DNA from: Puccinia triticina
Taxonomy: Eukaryota; Basidiomycota; Pucciniomycetes; Pucciniales; Pucciniaceae
Assembly: GCF_026914185.1 (NCBI RefSeq)
Contig: NC_070567.1
Span: 6,288,001-6,352,000, forward strand
Direction of reading: 5' to 3'
Length of the DNA stretch: 64,000 nucleotides
Below the pieces are notes generated by a model that was not told the origin of the DNA, made no database searches, and saw only the letters and a program-made list of their open reading frames with translations. Made by a program: the position numbers and the translations under genes. The number at the start of each line of letters is the position of its first letter. Position 1 is the first letter of the stretch. This document shows, piece after piece, positions 12,822 through 24,562 of the stretch.

Positions 12822-14097
12822 CTACGTGAATTTTTTTCCATAACTGTGCTGGAGGCCTTTAGTAAATATAGCTTAAGCAGTGATGTATATAGTGAGGAAG
12901 ATCATCCATAAGTGGTCTGGAACTCATCCCAAAAGTCTTCTTGTCACAGGGGAAAATTATTCAGAACTGATGCACAGCTCACCCTGAACTCTTCCAGACA
13001 GTATCAATAAGTAATTCATAACTGAATTCAAACTAATTTGGGAATCATCCATAACTCATCTTGAAATATAACCCAGAACTCAAATTCAAATCAGTTGTAA
13101 ATGAACTGGAACATATCAAAGCAGTTTCCTGTGAGTATAATTGAATTATTTGTGGCCATTTGTTTATTGCACCAGCGGGAAGTGACAAATGTTTCTGAAA
13201 AGGATATGTTGTTTCTTGCAGTTGAGCACAAACAAACCATTCAACTTGCACCTAGAAATAATAGTTAATGCTAATGCTTAGTGGCTTCGATGTACAACTA
13301 AATAACCTTATCTTGCTGAAGTACTAAATTTCAATGATGCCAGCTGTTGTTCATGGCATGTTGAATTGATCCAATTTTTGATAATTCCATTTTCACGTTG
13401 TTACACAGTCATTCTTGCATAGAATTATCCATGGATTAACTACAGTGAAACAAGTGCTAAAAACACCTTGTCTAAATTGATTACAGCTCTGAATGGCTTA
13501 AATAAAGCCCAATTAATCTCCACAAAGATTTATTGTTTATCAGATTACAATTGCAGTATAAAGCCAAGGGATTGAGGGAGTTGTTGGAATGGTTTGTGAT
13601 ATATGATTTCATCCTCAAATACAAAATGCAGTGAGAAATGCTTGTGATGTTTCAAATTGTCCAAAGGAAAGAAAGTGACAAAACTCATACATAAATGCAC
13701 ATATGTTTGGTCAATTTGAACCAGAAATCTTAATCTCAGTTACTTTCACAAATGTTTAAGCACACCGCATGAGCACTTTGACTATTTTCAGCGTGGTATA
13801 TTGATTCTGTTGAGAAAGAAACTTGACCGGTTCTTCATCAAAAACTTAATATTCCACATTCATCCAAACCATTCATTCGTCAGAAATTGACTTTCACAAC
13901 TGATGAGATACATTGTCACAAATTGATGTGGATCAAAGCACTGTTTGGGACATTTGAGAAGGAAACTTGAATTGGATTGAAGACAGATCACTTCAAGACA
14001 TGGGTTGGATGAAGAGTTTGGAAATTAAGGAACATAAAAAAAAGAGGAAATCATGACATTTCATTTAAAACTAATTGTAAAAAGATTTGGAAAACAA
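12822..14097. other. Left subterminal region of the giant transposon, no gene
   Basis: Nothing coding was recognised. Short direct repeats of the type AACTCATCC, CATCCATAACTCATC and CCAGAACTC are scattered within the first ~350 bases, and comparable motifs occur just inside the ends of the related elements at 43214, 45885 and 63414. In CACTA elements such subterminal repeats are transposase-binding sites; that role here is inferred. Confidence 0.6.
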
Positions 14098-15177
14098 CTA
14101 TTTATTTCTTTTCTTTGGAGGAGCGTTTGCATTGTCAATTTGATTCTGCAAGCCACCAATGTCTAAATCTTTTTTATATAAGCCATTGATATAAGCGGTA
14201 ATAGCATTAGCCATTCTCCTGTTTATCTGACAAGAAAATCCAATTCTGGTATACATTCCAGAAGGGGAACAGCCAGGCAGAGTTTGATGGCGGTAGTCTT
14301 GAGATCTGAATACGCACAGTGTAACACCAAGGGTTTTGTTCAAGTCTAGACAGACTTGAAAATCACGAAAGGAGAACTGACCCCCCTCTATGTCAAACAT
14401 TTCATCGGCCAAGATCTGAGGATTATCCGAGTTTTTTGGGTTGAAGATCGGAATCCAACCAACAAGCGTCCAGTCGTTCACATTGTTATCGGTGTGCGGA
14501 TGATTGTAAAAGTCGTACATGGTAAAGGTCAGGAAAGAGGCGAAGTCGGCCGATGTATAGGGTTCGCCATACTCCGTGTGATTCATCGAAGGGTACTGAT
14601 TAGTGATGAGCAGCTTTTGATTCGAGTCGTGGACGCCAGGCGCAAAGCTTCTCAATTTGTCAGAGATCCACTGTCCAGCTTCAAGGAGTCGGGCTTTCTG
14701 GTCCTCTGGGTTGAATTTCAGGAGCTTCATCTGTTTCCGCAAAAACTCCACGGAGCAAAACCGTCCAAAGTGTTCAGTGTTCTTTGAACATTTCCGCCAG
14801 CCATCGCCCCATAAAGATCCACGAATTTGGGGCCCGTTGGTGTTGATTTCGGAAACATAGTCGATTCGGCTAAGGAGGTGAAGGACAAATTTTTCCCAAC
14901 CTTTTTTCTCGCTGGCCGCCATTGTTTCGAATGGATACCAAGCTGCCATGCAGAACGGAGGAAGGTTGTTCGGCGCAACGATGCAAACGCCATGCGTCAG
15001 GGATACGTAATGTTCTCTGATTGTTTGGTCAGTTGTAATGACTTCATCAGGGCACGGATCGTGTTGACGAGAAGGTGGCACGGTACGGTGGTGTATGTTG
15101 TCGTGCTGGCCGGGGATACAAACAGGTGCTTCTCTTTTTGCCTTTTCTCGCGCAAATCGCTTAGCGTCCTTGCCCAT
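14098..15177 (-). CDS. TET/JBP-like 2-oxoglutarate/Fe(II) dioxygenase
   Basis: Open frame of 359 residues. The double-stranded beta-helix signature is visible: HxD at His228-Asp230 (in NHPHTDNN), a distal His297 (in DYRHQTLPG) and a 2-oxoglutarate-binding Arg311 (in YTRIGFSCQ), with GGQFSFRDFQVCLDLN between. This matches the fungal Tet-like oxygenases, which oxidise methylpyrimidines in DNA, so a nuclear role in editing 5-methylcytosine is expected. All four key residues are present, so it may be active. An acceptor-like TTTATTCAG lies just upstream and the frame stays open back to it, adding PGKRSR before the first Met, so an upstream exon is possible. Both termini are basic, consistent with nuclear targeting. 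It lies nearest the left end of the giant transposon. The substrate is inferred from the family. Confidence 0.85.
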   Translation of the reverse strand: MGKDAKRFAREKAKREAPVCIPGQHDNIHHRTVPPSRQHDPCPDEVITTDQTIREHYVSLTHGVCIVAPNNLPPFCMAAWYPFETMAASEKKGWEKFVLHLLSRIDYVSEINTNGPQIRGSLWGDGWRKCSKNTEHFGRFCSVEFLRKQMKLLKFNPEDQKARLLEAGQWISDKLRSFAPGVHDSNQKLLITNQYPSMNHTEYGEPYTSADFASFLTFTMYDFYNHPHTDNNVNDWTLVGWIPIFNPKNSDNPQILADEMFDIEGGQFSFRDFQVCLDLNKTLGVTLCVFRSQDYRHQTLPGCSPSGMYTRIGFSCQINRRMANAITAYINGLYKKDLDIGGLQNQIDNANAPPKKRNK

Positions 15178-15339
15178 TCGTGAGCGTTTGCCTGGGCTGA
15201 ATAAACAAATGAAGAGTTTATATCAGCCAAAAAAACATTACACAATTCACTACAAGATGGGAGATACAACGAGAATAGCCGGTCCAAATAATCTTGAGCA
15301 CCGCTTGGTGGGAATGCAGAAGAGGTGTGGTGTACATAG

Positions 15340-15508
15340 GAGTAGCCGTGGCACGGTTGATGTGCACGCCGACCGCACTACTCGTACATAACACCAGAAC
15401 CTCCCTGGTCCAACGGCTTCCCCAAGAATCAGTGCCTTGTAGAATTAGCCGTGGCACGGATGATATGCACGCCTACTGCACTAAATCTACAAAACACCAA
15501 TTCTTGGG
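15340..15508. repeat. Short direct duplication beside the Kelch gene
   Basis: Two copies of a ~60-base segment lie at about 15341-15403 and 15444-15507. They share GTGGCACGG followed by ATGCACGCC and TGCACTA-type sequence. Both sit between the dioxygenase and the Kelch coding exons and could be a duplicated 3' exon or an untranslated region. Confidence 0.55.
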
Positions 15509-15549
15509 GAGCCATGAGGATTGAGGGAATCTATCAGAGGAAAACTCAC

Positions 15550-17442
15550 GGTAGATCGTTTGTCGGGTACAGTTCATGTGGCAGCGCCACAACAGTTTCG
15601 CAGACATCCCCGAATACTAGCTGGAAATCCCGGGATGGTGTGGATGATGAAGTTATTTTCGAGCAGTCAAGCGTGTGGTAGAGCGAATGACGAAGGGGCA
15701 GGCCGGCAGTGGTAGTGTTGCTACTCAATAAGTAAATCGTTTCATCCCACGCCGCTGTGAGTTGGCCGATAGTCATCATTTCTGCACCTCCTTCGCAAGC
15801 GACCTCATACCAAGCATAACCTACATATGACAAAGAAGCTCGTGTTCAGGTGCAGGGCAAGCAAGGCACAATTGGACCAATAAGCAGAAGAGATACTTCC
15901 TCAGGAGGTCCAAGGCCCACATGTTGCACAGTTTCGAAGTTTGGCCATCTACTCCGCCAAAAACAAACATTTTCTCGCCAAGTCGAAGTGCTGAGTGCTG
16001 TTGGCGTGGAGGGGGAAGAGATCCCGAACAAGCTACAGATGTCCACTCCTTTTTACCAAAAACGAACGTCCATATATCGTTGAAAACGTTTTCGCCGTTC
16101 AAACCACCAAAAACGATCCATGAGCGAGCATATACAATGGCCGAATGGCCTGTTTGCGCTGCTGGGCTACGGGGGTATGAAACATTCTCCCATAGCAAGT
16201 TGGAGGTCACTGGAGAGATATACATTGAAATAGAAGACGCTCTCAGCTTTGAGATCATGTAGAGGCCAGAAAGAGAGACAAGCTTGCAATGGTTGATGTC
16301 AATTCGCCAAAGGCAATCGTGAGCCAATCCATTCATGTCAGTCCCGGCGTAAACGTAAAAGAATCCTTCAAATATCGTTGTTGTTGATCCAAACGTCGCA
16401 GCTGGAAAGGGTCCTGAGACTGTGTATCGACTCCAGGAACTAGTCGATAGCGAGAGGGAATAGATGCGTGTATCTTGCTCGGCACGACCTGGTTCTTCTG
16501 TCATGCCACCCCAGAGGAACAGATGACCATCTGCTGCAGCTAAAAGTGGTTCAGATCGAGGAGTTGGGGCGGGACCTCGCGTGGCGACAAGTTTTGCGGT
16601 TAAGTTTGGTGTTGAGACGGCAGGATCAATGCTGAATGAGTATAGATCGCCTTGTAAGGCACCATCGAACGATCCGCCAAAGGAAAAGATGGTTGGGGGA
16701 TCAATGAGGGGGAAGTACACCGTTGAGCCGCTTCTCGTCCAAGGAAATGGGGGCTGTAGGGGAAAGGAAGTTGACATGATTCTCTGGCGGGTGGGATAGG
16801 AGTACACAAGGGGATGATGTGACCACTGATCGGTAAAGTGGACTAAGAGAGGAGCTGGGGCATCGATTGCACCTGTTACAGATTGGCAGGCCGAAATAAG
16901 TGGAATCGGGCGATGGGGTTGATCCCGAAGTGCAAAAGCTCCAGGAAACCGAGGTGGGCTTGCAGGGGAACTTTCCTGTTCAAGAGCCGAATTGTTCTCC
17001 TGGAGCAAACAATCAGAATGGGTCATTTAAGAGGATATCAGCGCTGTTATCGAATCAACGCTGTAGGATAGATGAAGGGAAAGGTGTTCTTACGCCCGCT
17101 CCTGATTGATCTTTGCTGAAACCAATATCCGTTAGCTCCATGGATGATACAGGATACTCCTGGGTTGATGGGTGGATGAGTGCTTGCGCAATGAAACGAT
17201 TGAGGTGGGGGTTGAACAACAGATGCAGACGAGTGATCAGGGTTGATAGGCAAGTTGTAGAGGTTCTGAAAACTGCAGGCAGGGGTTGTTGAGCAATTCC
17301 AGGAGAAGATTACAGAAGAATGAGGTCTTTGCTCTAGAGAGCAACACTCACATTCAAAAACGAGGTTCGGATCGTTCGTTAGCTGAGGTACAAACAGGTG
17401 CGAGGCACTCACCGGAAGGAGCAGCGGGTCTAGATCAAGCAT
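15550..17442 (-). CDS. Kelch-repeat (beta-propeller) protein
   Basis: Suggested exons on the minus strand are 17442-17352, 17272-17094 and a long exon from 16999. The first two introns have clean GT-AG ends and keep frame. The long exon has several Kelch blades, each with a Gly-Gly pair, for example HLFLWGGMTEE, SWIVFGGLNGENVFNDIWTF and MFVFGGVDGQTSKLCNMWAL. A further open segment at 15781-15550 (MMTIGQLTAAWDETIYLL) looks like its C-terminal part, but no splice joins it in frame to the long exon. Either the junction is non-obvious or there is a frameshift. Kelch propellers bind protein or sugar partners; no function can be named. It lies inside the giant transposon upstream of the dioxygenase on the same strand, so it is probably captured cargo. 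Confidence 0.75.
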
Positions 17443-18369
17443 TTGAAATGAGGGGCGCGCGGTGGGAGAGTGATGCTGTAAGCAACGAATTCAAAGAGCG
17501 AGCGAGCAGACAAGAAGATCAAAAAACCCTACCAATTGAAAATAAAACAGCACATCAGACTGGAAATACATATATGTAGTACTCAACGGTCCTCAATGAT
17601 AAAATGACAAAACAAGCCCTTGCCTCATGAATATTTCGCAACAGTTCATCAGAAAGATGCCAGTGGGAGATCAGGGAGATGTGGTCCAGTTGAGTAGAAA
17701 TTTCGGAATCTAGATGGTTAGGATCCTCATATGAGGCTTTGTACATCTAAATGACATGAAAAGCCTTTGAATGAACAAATGGGAAGTGGGAACTGGATGA
17801 CGTTATGAATATCAGGCAGCATGTTGAGTAATCAACTGTGATTTGCTATTTGGGTACACGTCAATTTGAGCAGGGGATATGATGGTGAGGTCCGATCTGG
17901 ACCCAAACAGACCCAGACAAAATCATGTTGAGAACTTAAACATGTGAGGTGATTTTTTGACATCTCTCTCACGAGGAACATGCAAATACAAAATTTGCCT
18001 GATGTGACGAATCTTGGAAAGTATAGTGTATCAATTGTTCAGAGTTTGCTGGCTATGAAATCACGCTGAAAGGATCACAAAGTTAGAATTCACTTGAATA
18101 GACTACATACATATCTATGAAATGAAATGTTTATATAACAGATTCAATAGCAGGGAGGCACATGCAAGGAAACAATTTGCTCAGTACATTGTCATGTACG
18201 GGCAAGCGAAGGCAGAAATGAAATCTGTATTCAAGTGAGTTGTACGAAATTCTATTTCCCCTCTGGAACTGAGGTTGTATCATGTGGGCATATGTATTCC
18301 CATGATTCAGTCTGCGCATGCATGATTCTTTACATAACTGGAGATAGAGGAAACAAGAAGCATCCCCAT

Positions 18370-18387
18370 CATGTACGTGCGTACATG
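18370..18387. promoter_or_regulatory. CpG palindrome, one-base variant
   Basis: CATGTACGTGCGTACATG, one C-to-T change from the perfect 18-base palindrome seen elsewhere. It lies about 370 bases upstream of the start at 18756. The changed base is at a CpG. Confidence 0.7.
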
Positions 18388-18755
18388 ATGGTGGACATCG
18401 AAAGATGCACTGGCAGGGAAGTCAAGTTTGTATGGAGATTCAAACAAGATCCAACTCTGAATGATCTTCTGATCTAATTATGTGTGATGATTAAACGGGC
18501 AGCAATCATAGGGGCGGAGAATGGTAGGATTAAGCTCCGGCGGTGGGATATCTTCAAGTGGTAAAACAGAATAATGACTCCGAAGATGACTCAGGTGTAA
18601 TATCAGCTATTTCTGCTGCCAAGATAAATTTGATGTACTACCCAAAAACTGGAAGGCCCTGATGTATATCACCATGCCAGCACAACCATAAAAGGAATTT
18701 CTTGCCAGCCAGTCCTTTGTTTCCTGATATTCACCTACAACGAATTATACACACA

Positions 18756-19421
18756 ATGATGAAAATTTTTGCAAATTGCTTCTTAGACACAAATACCCCA
18801 CGAAGCAGTCATGGTGATATGATTAGTTTTAATAGTGTCATCTTCTCACGTAACTCCCAAGCTAGAATTTACCCACAACAAATGAGACGTTATAATATAA
18901 ATCTCTGTAATACACCCAGACCAGAAGTTATTCTGCCATCCACCACACAAATTCTGCTTTCAGGAACTCTGATCCTTACACAAAATATACCATTCCCAAC
19001 TATGAAATCCGACAACGGCAATTGGATTCCGCATTCTGGATTGCTATGTATCCACCTGGGGGAACCGGATGCAACGGAGAGAATGCATGTGGGGGGCAGA
19101 GTGGCAATCACAAGTGACTTTTCGCCCGGTGGGAACGAATCAGATCATGGATTTCTGATTGCTGTAGATGCCAGCGAATTGAATGTTTGTCATTTCCCTA
19201 CTCTAAGCTATGTGTGCGGGAAACCAACTGTTGATCCTTTTGCATATTTCATGGCCAATCAGCCCACGCCAATGCGTCTGGTAGGTGATCCACAACTGAA
19301 TAACCTTAACCTGGCCAGGTTCAGGGTGGGAGATCAGATTGAGATGAAGGGATCAATTGTTCCAGGGGATTGTACCAGCTTATTAACTATCCAAGTGTGT
19401 GTAAAATTTAAGGCTAGCTGA
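18756..19421 (+). CDS. Unknown transposon protein, paralogue 1 (~220 residues)
   Basis: I do not recognise the family. The frame is open from 18702, but the tandem Met codons at 18756/18759 are the likely start, because they align with the start of its paralogue at 20551 and give almost equal lengths (220 and 218). Matching features in both are an N-terminal MKIFANCFLDTNT-like stretch, a GDMISF-like motif, a central QILLSGTLILTQN strand pattern, a NGNWIPHSG-like motif, and a C-terminal FRVGDQIEMKGS strand. The alternating strands and GD-I---G pattern resemble OB-fold domains, which bind single-stranded DNA or RNA; this is a guess. No introns are needed. A CpG palindrome lies upstream. Confidence 0.65.
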   Translation: MMKIFANCFLDTNTPRSSHGDMISFNSVIFSRNSQARIYPQQMRRYNINLCNTPRPEVILPSTTQILLSGTLILTQNIPFPTMKSDNGNWIPHSGLLCIHLGEPDATERMHVGGRVAITSDFSPGGNESDHGFLIAVDASELNVCHFPTLSYVCGKPTVDPFAYFMANQPTPMRLVGDPQLNNLNLARFRVGDQIEMKGSIVPGDCTSLLTIQVCVKFKAS

Positions 19422-20040
19422 GCGGGAATCATGAGAGATTTTGATTGAGACCTCCGGAAACTGACTGCAGTAATCTTCCAACAGGTCTTTGATATAAACG
19501 AACTACCCAGGAATACAGGGCATAATCACAACCTCCGGGAGAGACCAAATCAGCGTTTTAGATTAGACTCACACAACCGCTACTAAGAAGATTCAATTTG
19601 TGCTGGTTGCCATTGGTTGTTATGCAGATGTTACTCAATTACAAGTTTTCTTGTCTTGCCTGGTATGCTGGGGAATTTTTTATCTGCAAACGTTTTCTCA
19701 TTTGAGGACAATTGGATTACAAGCAGTAAGTTACCATTTACAATGTTGTCCAGTTTTCCTTGCCAGAAAACATGCTTTACACAAGAGGAATGAAGTCCTC
19801 GTCAGAAAATGAGGCAGATTTCTATGATGGAACTTCCAAATTGAGGATTCCCTTGTGAGGTTCCAAGAAAGAGTTTTCTTGTTACGTTAGCCTTTGGGTA
19901 ATTGGGTGGAGAAGACCTTGGGGGCATGGGTGGTGGTATTGTTGTTTTTATGTATTACACATTGTAGAAATAGACTTTGCAGTCCGTCGTGCACATGGAT
20001 ATTTTGGTGGTGGAAGGGATTTCGTGAAATGGGTCACAAT

Positions 20041-20058
20041 CATGTACGCGCGTACATG
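20041..20058. promoter_or_regulatory. CpG palindrome CATGTACGCGCGTACATG
   Basis: Perfect 16-base palindromic core (ATGTACGCGCGTACAT) in intergenic DNA, about 500 bases upstream of the paralogue starting at 20551. Confidence 0.75.
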
Positions 20059-20550
20059 GCAGTCAACACTGCATTGTACGTATGCAAGAAACTATCACAA
20101 AGGTTAATCACACAAATATGTTATGTATTATCCAAATAAAACGGTTAACAGGAAGGCCTGACAAAGGATATCTTACACATAAAGACAAACAAATCCAAAC
20201 CAAAATGCCTGCCGTGGAGAACACACTTTGTAGCAATTTTCAAATTGCACCAATTAACACAGTAGAACAAAGAGGCACATTGACTTGTACATTTCAAAAT
20301 TGATACATAAAATCCTTTATTCCTGAGATGAGATAATGCAGGGAAGGAAAGGGAACAAGTCATTTGCCTTTGTGGGTGGAAGGCCAAAACAAAAGTTGCT
20401 TGCCCTCCAACACTTTGGGATAGATGAGTATCGCCATTAAAAGGCGGGATTGAATGCTAGGTGCCTCTTCTTGTCCCACCCCTCCCTAGAATTCCTCGAT
20501 TGCCAGTCATAACTCAGCCTGCCGTATTTCCAAACTATTAGACAATCATA

Positions 20551-21247
20551 ATGATTGAGATTGCTGCCAATTTACTTCTTGCAAATACACGTAGTATACA
20601 ACGAGTTGGAGATGAAATACACCTTGGGACCCCTATTGCATCATTTAATCTTCCCCCATCATTCACTGGGTATCAAGAATATCATGTTGTGCTCAAATTT
20701 CATGATCCTGATATTCCTGCAATCTTCGACAATACTCTCAGCCAGATCTTCCTATGTGGAAAATTATCATTGTGTCCTGTATCCAACCAACCAACGATTA
20801 CTGTAGAGAACCTTAATTGGTATATTCACCATGGAGAACTCCCCGACATATATCAATACGAAAATGCCCAGGTCTTTGGTATGGCTCGAGTTGTGCAGGT
20901 CCACTGGCATCCGATTCACGAGAGGGTCTCTCATCTTGAAATTGTGGATAATACCATCAAGCAGGTATGGGATTTACCTCTAGACTGAACACTAAATATA
21001 GCAGTTCTCTAAAATGCCCATGAACATTTGCTTGAGTGTGCCCCATCAAATTGCTGACCTTGTTCCTGCGCAGTCCCACTCAGGTCAAATCAATTTGTGT
21101 TCACTCAATTCCAAGGCGCTCAAAAACTTTCAAGACCTCAAACACGGAGATTGTATTAGATTTAGTGGCAACGCAGCTCGAGTTCCCAGTGTCCGCTACG
21201 GATTTGTTTCTGTTGGTGTATGTGATACTCCATATAATCAAGATTGA
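20551..21247 (+). CDS. Unknown transposon protein, paralogue 2 (~218 residues)
   Basis: Two exons are suggested: 20551-20964 and 21005-21247, joined by a very short 40-base GT-AG intron that preserves the frame. The alternative is a gene ending at 20988 with a separate frame behind it, but the joined product aligns along its length with the protein at 18756. Shared blocks include IEIAANLLLANT with KIFANCFLDTNT, SQIFLCGKLSL with TQILLSGTLIL, and LKHGDCIRFSGN with FRVGDQIEMKGS. The function is unknown; OB-fold-like nucleic-acid binding is a guess. Same strand as paralogue 1, about 1.1 kb apart, so probably a tandem duplicate within the transposon. Confidence 0.65.
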
Positions 21248-21988
21248 CTCTAACAATAAGCACTGACTCGTGGTCTGGGTGTATATCATATTAGGTTGAG
21301 TGTATAGTGAAACTTTCTTGATCAGAGGTAACTCAATACGGCTTGAGGAGTGATCCAAAAAAGAGATACAAACTCGAAGCAAAGGATTGGAAGGCACCCC
21401 GCACTATACGAAGAAAATCCACCAAGAAATTTCACCGCCGCCAAACGTGACGATTGGCATTTAGTTTGATTTTTCTCAAAGATTACTACATATATATAAC
21501 TTATGTCCTAAAGGAGAAATGAATTAAAACCGTTATCAAATGAAAAGATATCCCATGCGCCAATGACTAGAAACCGCAAGTGATGCATGGAAGGAAAACT
21601 ACTATGGTCACTGAGGTTTCGTTGATGAATACCCATTGTCTGAGGCAAGAATCTGCTTGGTGTTTGGAAGTGTTACACATTCCACGGTTTGCAAAACGCA
21701 CAAACAGATGTAAGGGAGAGCATTGGAGAGACTTCATTTCAGAAATCAGCAGAACGATGGCAATTTTTAATCTTAAGCGCATCAGGGCAAGATGAATTAC
21801 TTATAAACAATTGTGGCTAGGAACAACAGTTGACTAGTACAGGCTTGGTATCTGGGAAGCTGAATTTGAGATATAAAAGAACAAATCACAAAGGGAATAA
21901 AAGACGAGAAGAACAGTTTGAGTGAGAAGAGGCCAGACAGCAATAAACTTCAGCGTATGTACTGATGTATATGTACAAGTTTAAAAAA
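21248..21988. other. Intergenic region inside the transposon, nothing recognised
   Basis: The short open frames on both strands overlap each other and lack recognisable features. It separates convergently transcribed genes. Confidence 0.5.
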
Positions 21989-24562
21989 TCAACTGTCTTC
22001 TATATGACGGGAAGCATGGGGAATAAGGAAAGGTGAAGTGGGCTGGCATTCTGCCCAATGACTGAGAAAATCAAGAGTAATGGCCTGAGCAATCTCATGT
22101 TGGGTTGGGGTCTTTTCCATGTGGGAGATTCTGTTCGGCAGGCGGAAGACAGGGGAGAATATCTTAACAATGTATGCTGAGAGGTTTTTCCAGATGGGTT
22201 CTTCGGGCGTATGAGTTGAACTTGAGTGTTGTTTAATTACTGAGATTACCTGGGTGAATTCCATGCAATCAGAGACAACGGCGTGGCGGTGGTTCTTGGA
22301 TGCTAGAAAAAGACCGCGAACACCACCGAGGAGGAAAAATATCAAGGGCTGGTAGTTTTGACGACGCTGGTAGGACTGTAGTTTGCGAGTTGATTCATCT
22401 CGAAGCTGGATCAATTCTGATGATTCTTGGTTCGTCTGAGTGAGAGCATCAGATGATTTGTGGGTGGCACCGCGGTTCCGCTTATTGGTTTTCTTGTGCA
22501 CCTCTGTCTGTGGGGGCTTGCTGAGTGCATGAGTTTGGAAGATGAAATATGCTGAGAGAACATCAAGAATGATCAGGTTTAAGAAATCATGGAGAACATC
22601 AAAAGAATGAGATTGCTGGGGGGCTGGAGCATCTGAGGTAGGATTTTCTTCGGCAGACTCAAAGCTGGAGGGGCGGTTTTTGATGGCCTCGATGTATTGA
22701 AGTACTTGTACGCCTTGAATGATTTGATTGTTGCTCTGCTGGGTTGTGGGGACGGGTGGCTTGTACAGACTATCGGCCATGATCTCCACAGAAGCGGCAA
22801 CAAGCTTTGCCCACTCTGAGATGGAGGTTTCGGTAGGGTGCGCAAGTCGATAAAGGAACCGGACTAGAGTTGATTCGGGATGGGGTGTCTTTGCAGCAGT
22901 AGAGATGTAGGATTGCGGCGGGATGGATTTGTCCTTGTTTCCAAATGTGGCAAGCAAGGGGAAATCAATGATGTCGGGACAGTGCCACTGTTCATTGGTG
23001 GATGGTGACAAGAAGCTGTCCGCTAGATACATGGGAGAAACAACCTAACAGTTAGTTACGCTGTGTTTGGAGACACGAATGTAGAAAAAAGAAAAGAACA
23101 CTTACCCAGGGAGCTGATTGTTTTAATCCATGATGCGTATGAGCATGCCGTGCGTTGGAATTGGAATTCAGGGTTTGAAGGAGTTGAAGCGTGCATGGAC
23201 TGTACACGAAATTGAACCAGAGACGTGAGGGAAGCCCAGGTGGTTTGGTACCTTTGCCAAGATGGTTTGGATCCCTCGAAATCTTGGTGAATATGAACAA
23301 CTTTAATTCGCACATCGACAGACTTGAGGATTGTCAGCGGGCGAACAACAACCTGAGAAGAGGGATTGGAAGGGTTTGGGTTGGATGGGCCACTTGGGGT
23401 TGGATTTGCTTGACCAGAATGGGTTTCTGGGATACTTTGGGAAGGTTGCAGAACTTGGTTGGTTGGGGAGGGTTGAGGGGCCGTTGTTGTTCCGTGTGCA
23501 GGTGGCTCCACCGGAGCGGCTAGATTAGTGTTGGAGACCCCAGCTTTCGCGTTGTTGGTCTCAGTCGCAGCTGATGGAGAGGATTCGGGCGGGATATGAT
23601 GTTCTGGATTTCCAACCACTGAGTCGCAAGCTACAGGTCCAACTTGAGAGTCGGCAGGTAGAGTTGGTGAAGCCTGCACAGCATTATCAGGGGTATCCGG
23701 AGAGTGGTGCGGTTCCAAGTCTCTGATGGTGGCAAGAGCTGCTTGTGCACCCATTGGGGTGTTAATGTTTGGATTCTCGGTAGGGGCATGTTTCGGGATG
23801 GTAAGCTGAGATGTGTCTGATTTGTTTGAGAGAGCTGCTGGATTGGAATCGTTACTGTTTGTTGGAGTCTTGGCATTCTTTTCCAACAAGTCGGCTGGCC
23901 GACCAGAGGCACCTTTTTTGGCTTGTTTCTTGGGGGGCTTGCTCGAAGTTGCTCCAGTTGATGTTCGAGGTGATGTGGAGCTTGGTTTGATTGATTCAAT
24001 TTTGATGGCTTCATCGTCCGGAATCTTGCCTGTTTCCTCCCAGGCTTTGCAAGAGCTTCAGTCAAAAGAGAAGGCAACATCCGGATGGGGAGGGCAATCT
24101 GGGAAAACTTGAACTCACTGCGTTTCGTGCTGGTAATGGAATTAGCGAGGACATCAACTAGGTGTTTCCAACTACGGGGAAGCTTGAGATTTCTCAGCCC
24201 TTTGGCTGCTTGCTCAGCAGCTTGGATCGTTTGTCCAAATTCCTCCGCTGTAATTTGCTGGATTTCATTATCGAGGATCGGTTTGGTAGGATTCAATGGA
24301 AGAAGGCCGCCGGGATCACTTTTGCTAATTGCAAACTCCTCAAAAGTGGGTGCTGGTAACATCTTGACTGGAAAGTTTGCTTCAAGCACCTGCTGACCTA
24401 GGGGGATATGGGTAAAGTGAGAAACAGCCTGGGGGGTGATCATGAGGATAAGTCTATCGACTTACTTGGTGGTGGAGTCGGAGCATCTGATGGGAGGGGT
24501 GGTTGCAGAGATGTTGATTCCTGAGGAAGCTGAGGGGCAATTCTGGACTCTGGCTCTGCCAT
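21989..24562 (-). CDS. Unknown 782-residue transposon protein, low-complexity middle
   Basis: Four exons on the minus strand give one continuous frame: 24562-24466, 24397-24119, 24044-23106 and 23022-21989. All introns are GT-AG and 60-85 bases long. The start MAEPESRIAPQLPQESTS is followed by a short structured part (GQTIQAAEQAAKGLRNLKLP). Then come about 300 residues rich in Pro, Ser, Thr and Asn, including a basic SKPPKKQAKKG stretch that could be a nuclear signal. A folded C-terminal part of ~340 residues contains LLATFGNKDKS, FDVLHDFLNLIILDVLSAYF and a basic segment KTNKRNRG. I do not recognise the family. It is intact and is the second-longest gene of the transposon. A pair of CpG palindromes lies 570-710 bases upstream. 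Confidence 0.7.
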
